A stretch of DNA of 64,000 nt from Salinimonas marina (GTDB lineage Bacteria > Pseudomonadota > Gammaproteobacteria > Enterobacterales > Alteromonadaceae). The position numbers and the translations under genes are program-made. Where the stretch lies: positions 1,920,501 to 1,984,500 of the forward strand of contig NZ_CP064795.1 of the NCBI RefSeq assembly GCF_015644725.1, written 5' to 3'. Positions 28,034-36,478 of this stretch are shown piece by piece; position 1 is the first letter of the stretch; every line of letters starts with the position of its first letter. The notes under the pieces are model-generated. The model was not told the DNA's origin. It did not search any database and saw only the letters and a program-made list of their open reading frames with translations.

Positions 28034-29703
28034 TATTTTTGCTCCTGCATCGGTAAGTCCAGCCCATGTTGCTGAGCGCATTGCCGGGCCAGGTCATAGC
28101 CGGCATCAGCATGTCGCATAACGCCGCTGGCCGGATCGTTATGTAATACCCGGGCGATGCGCTCATCGGCTTCGTGGCTGCCGTCACACACAATCACCAT
28201 CCCGGCATGCTGACTAAAGCCCATGCCCACGCCCCCACCATGGTGCAGACTTACCCAGGTGGCCCCACCTGCGGTATTCAGCATCGCGTTTAGCAGCGGC
28301 CAGTCAGACACCGCATCAGATCCATCCAGCATGGCTTCCGTTTCGCGGTTTGGCGATGCCACCGACCCCGAATCAAGATGATCGCGGCCGATGACAATCG
28401 GCGCGCTGAGGATCTTATCCCTGACCATTTGATTAAATGCCAGTCCTAATTTTTGCCGTAAGCCCAGCCCTACCCAGCAAATACGGGCGGGCAGTCCCTG
28501 AAACTGAATTCGTTCCCGGGCCATATCCAGCCATTGATGCAAATGGGTATCATCCGGGATCAGTTGTTTTACTTTGGCATCAGTGTGATAAATATCCTGC
28601 GGATCCCCGGATAATGCTACCCAGCGAAATGGACCTATGCCCTGACAAAACAAAGGACGGATATACGCTGGCACAAACCCTGGAAAATCAAATGCATTAT
28701 CTACCCCGGTTTCCATGGCCATTTGCCGGATATTATTGCCGTAGTCCAGGGTGGCAGAGCCATTACTTTGCATTTTTAACATGGCTCTGACCTGGTCTGC
28801 CATCGACTCCCTGGCGGCCTTTACCACTGCATCAGGCTCTGTTTTTCGTAATGCTTTGGTTTTTTCCAGACTCCAGCCTTTTGGCACATAGCCATTTAGC
28901 GGATCATGAGCACTGGTTTGATCGGTCACCACATCGGGGGTGACTCTATTTTCAAGAATTTGTTGATACACTTCGGCGGCATTGCCCAGTAAGCCGATAG
29001 AAACGGGCTGATTATTACGCAGCGCCGCATTGAGCATTTCCTGCGCCTGTTCCCAGTTATGGGCTTTTTGGTCCAGATAGCCACTGGCCAGCCGAAAATC
29101 AATGCGACTTTCATCAACCTCCACGGCTATCATCGAAAACCCTGCCATTGTAGCGGCGAGTGGCTGAGCGCCGCCCATACCCCCGAGCCCGCCGGTCAGA
29201 ATCCAGCGCCCCCGACTATTGCCATTAAAATGGGTTCGGGCCACGCTCACAAAGGTTTCATAGGTGCCTTGTACGATGCCCTGAGAGCCTATATAAATCC
29301 ACGATCCGGCGGTCATCTGGCCGTACATCATCAGTCCTTTACGATCCAGTTCATTAAAATGCTCCCAGGTCGCCCACCGGGGCACCAGGTTGGAGTTGGC
29401 AATCAGCACCCGCGGCGCATTGGCATGAGTTGGAAACACCCCCACCGGTTTTCCCGACTGAATCAACAAGGTTTCGGTATCTTCAAGGCGCTGCAATACC
29501 TCCACAATTTTGTCGAATGACTCCCAGTCCCGGGCGGCCCTGCCAATGCCCCCATAAACCACCAGCTCATCGGGGTGTTCCGCTACCTGCGGATCCAGAT
29601 TATTCATAAGCATGCGCAGTATTGCTTCGCATTGCCAGCTTTTTGCCGTAAGCGTGGTGCCGGTAGCAGCTTTGATGGAGCGTTCTGGTTGATAACGGCT
29701 CAT
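28033..29703 (-). CDS. hutU: Urocanate hydratase
   Basis: The 556-residue protein converts urocanate to 4-imidazolone-5-propionate with tightly bound NAD. The full-length family pattern is present: the N-terminal [39 protein letters not shown] for NAD binding, the [10 protein letters not shown] region near the active-site cysteine and [17 protein letters not shown]. Its start overlaps the hutC stop by 4 bp (ATGA) and its stop overlaps hutH, so the three genes form one coupled operon. Confidence 0.97.
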   Translation of the reverse strand: MSRYQPERSIKAATGTTLTAKSWQCEAILRMLMNNLDPQVAEHPDELVVYGGIGRAARDWESFDKIVEVLQRLEDTETLLIQSGKPVGVFPTHANAPRVLIANSNLVPRWATWEHFNELDRKGLMMYGQMTAGSWIYIGSQGIVQGTYETFVSVARTHFNGNSRGRWILTGGLGGMGGAQPLAATMAGFSMIAVEVDESRIDFRLASGYLDQKAHNWEQAQEMLNAALRNNQPVSIGLLGNAAEVYQQILENRVTPDVVTDQTSAHDPLNGYVPKGWSLEKTKALRKTEPDAVVKAARESMADQVRAMLKMQSNGSATLDYGNNIRQMAMETGVDNAFDFPGFVPAYIRPLFCQGIGPFRWVALSGDPQDIYHTDAKVKQLIPDDTHLHQWLDMARERIQFQGLPARICWVGLGLRQKLGLAFNQMVRDKILSAPIVIGRDHLDSGSVASPNRETEAMLDGSDAVSDWPLLNAMLNTAGGATWVSLHHGGGVGMGFSQHAGMVIVCDGSHEADERIARVLHNDPASGVMRHADAGYDLARQCAQQHGLDLPMQEQK

Positions 29704-30419
29704 AGGGCCTCCTGTGCGTCGCTAAAGTTAAGGTGACTACCCAGCCGATACCGGGCGCCTGGATGAGTTAAGGTAGCAATACTGACGATGCCCTGCCGGC
29801 AGAATGTGCGCCGGTGGATAGTAAGACAGGCCTCGCCAGGCTCGATATCAAGCAGCTGTGCGGTGGGGGCATCAGCCAGATGCGCTTCCACACTATGATC
29901 AGCTTCGGTAAGCGGTGCTACCCGGGATAAGTACGCATTCACCGAGTGCGATTGCAGCTGCTGCTGTAAAAAGTCCGGAGCCAAATCGGGATTAACCCAT
30001 CGTGTCTCCAGCTGTACTGGCTGATGATTCTGCCAGTGCACTAATTGACAATAATACAAGGATTGCGGCGTGCTCAGCCCCAGAAACCCGGCTATTGCAC
30101 TGGTTGCGGGCCGGGCCTCATGAGCCAGAACCTGCAGACGGTAGTGCTGATGGCGAGCTTCAATTTCCTCTTTTATGCCGGTGATGGTAAGCAGCGAACT
30201 CATGGGCCGCTGGTCGCTGACAAAAGTTCCTGCCCCCTGCGCCCGTGCCAGAATGCCTTCATCCACCAGCTCAGTAAGCGCCCGGCGTGCGGTCATACGG
30301 CTCACCTGGTGCACCCCGGCCAATTGGTTTTCAGAGGCAATTTTATCGCCCGGCCGCAACTGCCCAGTCTCTATCTGATGCAGCAGCGCCTGTTTTATCT
30401 CTACAAACCGTGGTTGCAT
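29700..30419 (-). CDS. hutC: Histidine utilisation repressor HutC (GntR family)
   Basis: The 239-residue regulator has an N-terminal winged helix typical of GntR proteins ([31 protein letters not shown], about residues 20-50) and a C-terminal UTRA effector domain, which in HutC binds urocanate. It is the first gene of the hutC-hutU-hutH operon and is divergent from hutI-hutG. A perfect palindrome of HutC type lies 44 bp upstream of its start, so it probably represses both arms, including itself. Confidence 0.93.
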   Translation of the reverse strand: MQPRFVEIKQALLHQIETGQLRPGDKIASENQLAGVHQVSRMTARRALTELVDEGILARAQGAGTFVSDQRPMSSLLTITGIKEEIEARHQHYRLQVLAHEARPATSAIAGFLGLSTPQSLYYCQLVHWQNHQPVQLETRWVNPDLAPDFLQQQLQSHSVNAYLSRVAPLTEADHSVEAHLADAPTAQLLDIEPGEACLTIHRRTFCRQGIVSIATLTHPGARYRLGSHLNFSDAQEAL

Positions 30420-30462
30420 GCGTGGCCCTTATGTTAATTTTATGTTACTTTAGCGAAATGAA

Positions 30463-30476
30463 CTTGTATATACAAG
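30463..30476. promoter_or_regulatory. HutC operator between the divergent hut operons
   Basis: CTTGTATATACAAG is a perfect 14-bp palindrome matching the published HutC-type operator core (TGTATATACA). It lies in the 100-bp gap between hutC and hutI. Confidence 0.9.
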
Positions 30477-30519
30477 TAGCATCTGTCCGCGCAGAGTAAA
30501 CTTCACAGGAGCAAACTGC

Positions 30520-31728
30520 ATGGCCGTAACTCTTATCGACAATGTCAATGTGATGAGCATGGATCCCTGCCAGACTGACAATGGCATCGAGCGTCAGACT
30601 CAGCTATGGATACAGGATGATAAAATTCTGGCGGTGGGCTCACCGCCAGCGCCGCCGCCAGTGCCGGATCATCATATTGATGGTACCAATAGGTGGGCGC
30701 TGCCCGGATTTATTGATTGCCATACTCATCTGGTGTACGGCGGCAGCCGCGCCGATGAGTTTCGTCAGCGGTTGTCAGGAACCAGTTATCAGGACATTGC
30801 CCGGGCCGGCGGCGGTATTCAAAAGACCGTACGCGATACCCGCAATGCCGGGGCTGAAGAATTATTGCAGCACAGTCTGCGTCGGGGCCGGCGCCTTATC
30901 GAAGAAGGGGTTACCACACTTGAGATAAAATCCGGTTATGGGCTGGATCAGCAAACCGAGCTAACCATGCTCGAGGTCGCGGCCAGGCTTGGATCCCAGT
31001 TGCCGGTTAATGTGTCGCGCACCTACCTGGGTGCTCATACCCTGCCGCCTGAGTTTGAAGATGATGCCGATGGCTATATTGACTTTGTCTGCCACACCAT
31101 GATCCCCACCATTGCTGCGGGCAAGCACGCCACTGCCGTCGATGTATTTTGTGAAACCGTAGGCTTTACCCGGGCCCAGGCCGAACGGGTCTTTGCGGCT
31201 GCACAACAGGCCGGCCTGGCCATTAAGCTTCATGCTGAACAGCTATCTGACAGCAAGGGGGCAGTGCTCGCCGCGCAATACCAGGCCTGCAGTGTTGATC
31301 ACATTGAGTACCTGGCCGCCGACGATATCCCTATGCTAGCGAAGGCCGGGTGCGTGGCCGTGCTGCTACCCGGCGCATTTTATTATTTAAGAGAGTCGAA
31401 GAAGCCGCCGGTTGCCGCCCTGCGACAACACCAGGTGCCGATGGCGGTGGCCAGCGATCATAACCCCGGCACCTCCCCCATCTGCTCACTGCTTACCTGC
31501 GCCACTATGGCCTGCCTCGAATTTGGTTTAACCTGTGAAGAAGCGTTACTTGGCATCACCAGCCATGCGGCGCAGGCACTTCAACTGTCAAATAAAGGCC
31601 GCTTGCGCGCCGGGATGGATGCCGATGTGTGTTTGTGGGATATTCGGGAGCCGGCTGATCTTATTTATGAAATCAATGGTTTCAGACCCACGTGTCGTTG
31701 GGTAGGAGGACAGTATGTCGATGGCTAG
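30520..31728 (+). CDS. hutI: Imidazolonepropionase
   Basis: The 402-residue amidohydrolase converts imidazolonepropionate to N-formimino-L-glutamate. Metal-binding motifs are GFIDCHTHLVYGG, the central KLHAEQLSD and ASDHNPGTSP, with SRADEFRQRLSG near the substrate site as in other HutI proteins. The ATG is preceded by an AGGAG ribosome-binding site. hutG follows with a 14-bp overlap, so the two are translated from one message. Confidence 0.96.
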   Translation: MAVTLIDNVNVMSMDPCQTDNGIERQTQLWIQDDKILAVGSPPAPPPVPDHHIDGTNRWALPGFIDCHTHLVYGGSRADEFRQRLSGTSYQDIARAGGGIQKTVRDTRNAGAEELLQHSLRRGRRLIEEGVTTLEIKSGYGLDQQTELTMLEVAARLGSQLPVNVSRTYLGAHTLPPEFEDDADGYIDFVCHTMIPTIAAGKHATAVDVFCETVGFTRAQAERVFAAAQQAGLAIKLHAEQLSDSKGAVLAAQYQACSVDHIEYLAADDIPMLAKAGCVAVLLPGAFYYLRESKKPPVAALRQHQVPMAVASDHNPGTSPICSLLTCATMACLEFGLTCEEALLGITSHAAQALQLSNKGRLRAGMDADVCLWDIREPADLIYEINGFRPTCRWVGGQYVDG

Positions 31729-32695
31729 TTTGTGGCAGGGTCGCAGTGATGCCGATGAGGGTCACCGGGCTTTGCGCTGGCATCAGGTGGTTAACCAGCC
31801 TGAGCAACTGACTCATTTGCATCCGACCCCGCAAATGTTACCGGCACTGGCGCTATTGGGCTACCCCTGTGACCTGGGCGTGGCGCTCAACCACGGCCGG
31901 GTGGGCGCGGCTGCAGGTCCCAATGCGCTGCGCAAAATGCTGGCAAACCTGCCGTGGGATATTAATGGACAGTTGGTGGATGCCGGCGATACGCATTTGC
32001 AAGCAACCCTGGCGCAGACCCAGCACTATTACCGGCAGCGCCTGGCCACGCTGTTATCCAGCCATGCTGCTGTGCTGGCTTTAGGTGGCGGCCATGATAT
32101 TGCGTTAGGCAGTTATTTAGCCTTAGCCGATTCCCTGCCCTCAGACTCGGTAATTGGAATAATCAATATTGATGCGCATCTTGACTTAAGATCGCCGGCC
32201 AAAGGCGGCTCGTCGGGAACGCCGTTTCGGCAAATTGCGCAATGGTGTGAGGCCCAGGACCGTGATTTTCATTATGCCTGTTTAGGCGCCTCCCAAGCCG
32301 CCAATACGCCCGCATTATACGATTATGCGAAGCAAAATAATGTTCACATTCTGCCAGATATCGATTTTACCTTAGCCAATGCCCAAGCGCTGCTAAGCCC
32401 TTTTTTACAATACATTGACACCCTGTATGTCACGGTTTGTATGGACGCCTTTGCGGCCAGCGCCGCCCCCGGGGTCAGTGCGCCGGCAGCGCTCGGGATC
32501 GACCCGTTACCGGTAATTAAACTGATCAACTGGCTTGGGCATGCTGCCGAGCAGGCCTCAGTAACCTGGAAACTGGCCGATATTGCCGAGCTCAACCCAA
32601 TTTATGATGAGCAGTTAAAAACCGCCCGGCTGGCGAGTCGTATCGGCTTTGAACTGGCCAGTGCTCTGTTTATTAATCCTTGCGTAAAACGTTAA
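31715..32695 (+). CDS. hutG: Formimidoylglutamase
   Basis: The 326-residue member of the arginase/agmatinase family hydrolyses N-formimino-L-glutamate to glutamate and formamide. Manganese ligands are seen in GGGHDIALG, INIDAHLDLR and the C-terminal CMDAFAASAAPGVSAPA. The first ATG has an excellent GGAGG ribosome-binding site five bases upstream and overlaps the end of hutI. With HutH, HutU and HutI it completes the four-step pathway that releases formamide directly. Confidence 0.94.
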   Translation: MSMASLWQGRSDADEGHRALRWHQVVNQPEQLTHLHPTPQMLPALALLGYPCDLGVALNHGRVGAAAGPNALRKMLANLPWDINGQLVDAGDTHLQATLAQTQHYYRQRLATLLSSHAAVLALGGGHDIALGSYLALADSLPSDSVIGIINIDAHLDLRSPAKGGSSGTPFRQIAQWCEAQDRDFHYACLGASQAANTPALYDYAKQNNVHILPDIDFTLANAQALLSPFLQYIDTLYVTVCMDAFAASAAPGVSAPAALGIDPLPVIKLINWLGHAAEQASVTWKLADIAELNPIYDEQLKTARLASRIGFELASALFINPCVKR

Positions 32696-32731
32696 TATAT
32701 TGTTGCTTTAATGTGCTGATTTTGATTAAGT

Positions 32732-32746
32732 TGTAAGCGCTATCAT
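32732..32746. promoter_or_regulatory. Operator-like repeat A upstream of the laminarinase operon
   Basis: TGTAAGCGCTATCAT, with the core AGCGCT palindrome, differs in one base from the copy 107 bp downstream. AGCGCT-centred palindromes are typical of LacI-family sugar-regulator operators. Confidence 0.6.
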
Positions 32747-32838
32747 TCGGGCAGTAGGTAGACGGAACTATTAAATCGCTTTGCAAAAGCGCCAACACTC
32801 ATTTGTAGCAGCGGATTGCGGGGTACTACACCAATCAA

Positions 32839-32853
32839 TGTAAGCGCTACCAT
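32839..32853. promoter_or_regulatory. Operator-like repeat B upstream of the laminarinase operon
   Basis: TGTAAGCGCTACCAT is the second copy and ends 14 bp before the start codon of the PEP-CTERM gene, close to its ribosome-binding site. Confidence 0.6.
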
Positions 32854-32867
32854 ATAAAGGAATACAC

Positions 32868-33527
32868 ATGTACAAAATTAATCAGCTACTGGGTGCCAGC
32901 CTGCTGCTGGCGGGCACCCATACTATGGCCGCGCCTATCGTCAACGGTGATTTTTCCCAATGTGATTTTGGTGGCTGGACTACCGAAACGGTAGGCGGCG
33001 GCACCATCGACGAGCAGTTTTCTATTGTCGAAACCCCGCAAGGCTGCAGCGCCGCTCTTGCGATTGATAATTCACCGAGCTTTATTAACCTGATGTATCA
33101 GGATATCGATTTTACTACCACCACCACCGCGCCCTTTGTGTTCTCGTACGATTTTACAGTGGATAGTGTTCTTACCGGACAGGCCCCTGGCAGCACCGAT
33201 TATTTTGCCCTGGGCTTGGGTGACGGCAGCGGTAATCTGTTTAACGCCCAGGGTGAAGTCGGGAGTTTTTTCGGAATGCCGGATATTGATGGTACCCAGC
33301 GTTACCAGGGCAGTATCGAACTGGCAAACATCTTCGCCAATAACACCGGACTGAGTCTGGAACTGCAGATGTTCAGTAATTTTGATGGCGCCCCGGCCTT
33401 TATCACGGTCAACACTTTGTCGATCGCGCAAGCCAGTATTCCGGCCCCCGCCACGGCGGCACTGCTGTTATTAGGGTTGCTGGCCGGTGGTTTTTCACGG
33501 CGTTGTCATACCGGAGGTAACGCATGA
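32868..33527 (+). CDS. PEP-CTERM-type exported protein coupled to a laminarinase
   Basis: The 219-residue protein has an N-terminal signal peptide (LLGASLLLAGTHTMAA) and a C-terminal sorting tail: PAPATAALLLLGLLAGG, then FSRRCHTGG. That is a PEP-CTERM signal in which PAP replaces PEP. The body (IVNGDFSQCDFGGWTTETVGGG) resembles a carbohydrate-binding-like beta-sandwich found in other PEP-CTERM proteins; ligand unknown. The tail should direct it to exosortase cleavage and surface retention or release. Its TGA overlaps the laminarinase ATG by 4 bp, so the two are translationally coupled. An AAGGA ribosome-binding site precedes the ATG. Confidence 0.82.
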   Translation: MYKINQLLGASLLLAGTHTMAAPIVNGDFSQCDFGGWTTETVGGGTIDEQFSIVETPQGCSAALAIDNSPSFINLMYQDIDFTTTTTAPFVFSYDFTVDSVLTGQAPGSTDYFALGLGDGSGNLFNAQGEVGSFFGMPDIDGTQRYQGSIELANIFANNTGLSLELQMFSNFDGAPAFITVNTLSIAQASIPAPATAALLLLGLLAGGFSRRCHTGGNA

Positions 33528-36379
33528 AGTCATCTACTGGCATATTATTGGTGTTAAGCAGTCTGGCGTGCAGCTTACCCGTAACGGCAACGGCCACCCC
33601 ACAAAGCTGGAATACCGTAGCAGATAATATCTCCACCACCAAAAGCCGCGCAATATACGACCGTAGAAACAACGAACTGGTGGTACGGGTAACCATAAAA
33701 AATACCAGCAACACCCCCATCGAAGGTCCACTAATGCTGGGCATAGGCCGTACTTCCCATACTGTTTTAAATGGTAACAGCGACAGTACCGAGGCGATGA
33801 CCTACATTGATATCAACCACCGCCAAATCGCCCCCCAACAAAGCATTGCGGTGCCGGTTCGTTTTGCCCTGAAACGTCAGCGCCTGCAGTTTGATGCGAC
33901 CCTGCTGCAAGACACGGGTAGCAACTGGCAGCTGGTGTGGCAGGATGAGTTCGACCAGGACAATATTGATGGGAGCAAATGGAGTTTTGAGCAAAATTGC
34001 TGGGGCGGCGGTAACAACGAACAGCAGTGTTACACGGATCGTTCGCAAAACGCCCATATTAACGATGGCATTCTTGTCATCACTGCGCAGCGCGAGGATT
34101 TCACCGGTGCTGACAACCCCAATTCTGATCCCTCCAGTACCACCACTTTGCCCTACACTTCAGCGCGTCTGCGCACGCTTAATAAAGGTGACTGGACCTA
34201 TGGCCGCTTTGAGATAAGAGCAAAAATGCCTGAGGGCCAGGGCACCTGGCCGGCTATCTGGATGTTGCCTTCTGATAATAAATACGGCACCTGGGCGGCG
34301 TCGGGTGAAATTGACATCATGGAGGCGGTGAATCTAAAAGCACCTTCTGATGATCCCCAGGCCCAGGGTACGCCGGAAAACCGTGTATATGGCACGCTGC
34401 ATTATGGTCGACAGTGGCCTGGCAATGTGCACTCAGGTGCAGACTATCGGCTACCTGAAGGACTGAATCCGGCAGATGGTTTTCATGAATACGCCATAGA
34501 ATGGGAAGAAGGCGAAATTCGCTGGTATGTGGATGATGTACATTTTGCCACCCAGACCAGTGATGGCTGGTACAGTCAGTATCAGGATCAAAGTGGTCAA
34601 TGGCAGAACGCCCCAGAGGCCGCCCCTTTTGATGAACGTTTTCATATGATTCTGAACTTAGCGGTAGGCGGCTCGTGGGCAGCCAACACCAATGCTAAAG
34701 GCATTGATGAGCAGGCGTTCCCGCAAACTATGGAAGTGGACTATGTGCGGGTTTACGAATGCAGTATCAATCCTGCCACCGGCCAGGGCTGCGCTACCAT
34801 TGATGCCAATGCCGAACAGGTGCCGGGGCACAGTGCACCTGACATCACGCCTCAGACACAGATTCCGGGCCCGGCATTTTCATTGTATTCTGACCAGCCC
34901 GATAACGCGCTGGCCATTGAAAGCTACAACCCCGAGGGTAGCATGACCATCAGCCAGCCGGTAGCCGCAACCAACACCCGGCTACGTCTTTGGCAAAGTG
35001 GCTCGGTGGGTAATCTGTTTCTGGCCGCGCCCCAGCCCCTGGATTTTTCGACTTACGGTGGGCTTGGCTCGCTGGTGTTCGATATCAGGGTCATCGAAAA
35101 CCCGGCTGACCATGCTTTATTGGTAAAGCTTGATAGCGGCTGGCCGGCCGTCAGCGATACCGAGATCAATTTACCCGCCCCGGGTGAGTGGCACACAATG
35201 CAATTAGATATCAATACCCTGTTGGCGAGCGGTAACCGCTTTGCCCCGGGTAATTTCGCGAGTATTGAAGCCATCAACAACCCGGCCGTCTTTGAGCCCA
35301 CCGGTCCGATGCTTATAGAACTGGACAACATTCGCTATGAATTCACCACCTCGGACCGCGATACCATCCATGTGTTTGAAAATGCGGATGCAGCGCCCTT
35401 TCTTACCGGTAAGTATACCGCCAGTGGCGACGTGGTAATAGAAGATGTGCTAAGTGTCGATAGCGCCCACGATGTAGTAAAGCAATTTACCTTTAATACC
35501 AATGAGGCGGTGGCCTACTTTCAGACCTTGCCAGACACCACCCAAAGCCCGGTGAAGCTAGACCTCAGCACCTTTGATCTGCTGAAGTTTGATTTGCACA
35601 TGGTGGCCGATCCCAGACCCAGCGGCAACATGGTTATCAAAATGGACTGCGGGCATCCGTGTGGCTCCGGCGACTATCCAATCGAAGCGCCGGCTACCGG
35701 AGAATGGCAGACTTATAAAATTGCGCTGAATGAGCTTATCAGCCATCCCGGCTCCAGCCTGGACCTGACCCGGGTAGACACCCCGTTGGTGATTTTCCCC
35801 GACTGGGGCAACCAGCAGGATGTAGTATTTCAGGTCGACAATGTCAGGCTTACCAGCGATGGTAATAGTGCCAACGATCCTGTTGCAGATATCGCGGTTG
35901 AAGGTGCCTTAACCGTCTTTGAAGACACCCTTGCTGAGCACTGGAGCCTGTATGATTGTTGCGGTAATGCCCGCGCCGAACGGCTCACACAAGACCAGAA
36001 TCAACTCATTCAGCTGGATTACTTTGGCCCTGCGCCGACGGTGGCCGGATTAAGTGCATCTAGCCCCCACGATGTCAGTAATCTGTATCAGGGCATCCTG
36101 CAGTTTGAGATGAAGCTTGCCCAGCTTCCTGATGACCCGGCCGCGCCGGTGTTTATTAAGGTTGAAGCCGCTGATGGCAGTTTTGCCCAACTACGGGCTG
36201 ATGCGACTGCAGAGCAACATGCAGATGTCGCGGGGCAATGGCGCACATACAGCCTTACTACCTCGCAATTACAGGCTGCCGGATTGAATTTAAGAAAGGT
36301 AAATAAGATCCTGGTGTTTCCGGCCTGGGGCCAGGCCACCGGGGCGGTGATACAGCTGGATAACATCAGGCTTTACTAA
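33524..36379 (+). CDS. Multimodular GH16 laminarinase (endo-beta-1,3-glucanase)
   Basis: The 951-residue protein has a signal peptide (to about residue 25) and an N-terminal beta domain (about 27-130). The GH16 catalytic domain (about 136-412) shows WQDEFDQDNIDGSKW, WPAIWMLPS and the active site GEIDIMEAV, with nucleophile E262 and acid/base E267. Three similar modules follow, each ending in a LDNIRY/VDNVRL/LDNIRLY strand (about 455-615, 620-795, 800-951). They resemble the ExoP-type galactose-binding-like domain of marine beta-1,3-glucan hydrolases. Extra residue M266 in DIME is typical of laminarinases. It probably cleaves laminarin outside the cell. It is coupled to the PEP-CTERM gene and ends at a bidirectional terminator. 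Confidence 0.92.
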   Translation: MKSSTGILLVLSSLACSLPVTATATPQSWNTVADNISTTKSRAIYDRRNNELVVRVTIKNTSNTPIEGPLMLGIGRTSHTVLNGNSDSTEAMTYIDINHRQIAPQQSIAVPVRFALKRQRLQFDATLLQDTGSNWQLVWQDEFDQDNIDGSKWSFEQNCWGGGNNEQQCYTDRSQNAHINDGILVITAQREDFTGADNPNSDPSSTTTLPYTSARLRTLNKGDWTYGRFEIRAKMPEGQGTWPAIWMLPSDNKYGTWAASGEIDIMEAVNLKAPSDDPQAQGTPENRVYGTLHYGRQWPGNVHSGADYRLPEGLNPADGFHEYAIEWEEGEIRWYVDDVHFATQTSDGWYSQYQDQSGQWQNAPEAAPFDERFHMILNLAVGGSWAANTNAKGIDEQAFPQTMEVDYVRVYECSINPATGQGCATIDANAEQVPGHSAPDITPQTQIPGPAFSLYSDQPDNALAIESYNPEGSMTISQPVAATNTRLRLWQSGSVGNLFLAAPQPLDFSTYGGLGSLVFDIRVIENPADHALLVKLDSGWPAVSDTEINLPAPGEWHTMQLDINTLLASGNRFAPGNFASIEAINNPAVFEPTGPMLIELDNIRYEFTTSDRDTIHVFENADAAPFLTGKYTASGDVVIEDVLSVDSAHDVVKQFTFNTNEAVAYFQTLPDTTQSPVKLDLSTFDLLKFDLHMVADPRPSGNMVIKMDCGHPCGSGDYPIEAPATGEWQTYKIALNELISHPGSSLDLTRVDTPLVIFPDWGNQQDVVFQVDNVRLTSDGNSANDPVADIAVEGALTVFEDTLAEHWSLYDCCGNARAERLTQDQNQLIQLDYFGPAPTVAGLSASSPHDVSNLYQGILQFEMKLAQLPDDPAAPVFIKVEAADGSFAQLRADATAEQHADVAGQWRTYSLTTSQLQAAGLNLRKVNKILVFPAWGQATGAVIQLDNIRLY

Positions 36380-36380
36380 T

Positions 36381-36418
36381 AAAAAAAGGCAGAGTGTTGC
36401 ACCCTGCCTGATTATTTT
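36381..36418. terminator. Terminator after the laminarinase gene
   Basis: A GGCAG...CTGCC hairpin with an inner GTG/CAC stem, flanked by an A-run and TTTTTT, lies directly after the laminarinase stop. It can act for both strands and so may also serve the convergent TonB-dependent receptor. Confidence 0.8.
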
Positions 36419-36478
36419 TTGCTGTCGCAGCCTGCCGGGAAACTCCTGCGGGCTGCTTTCAGACACTTGCTAGCGCAA

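Noticed and set aside
36428..36460. GC-rich inverted repeat after the laminarinase terminator
   Set aside because: The stem has mismatches and lies in the gap just beyond the receptor stop, without a clear T-run, so it was not called a second terminator.
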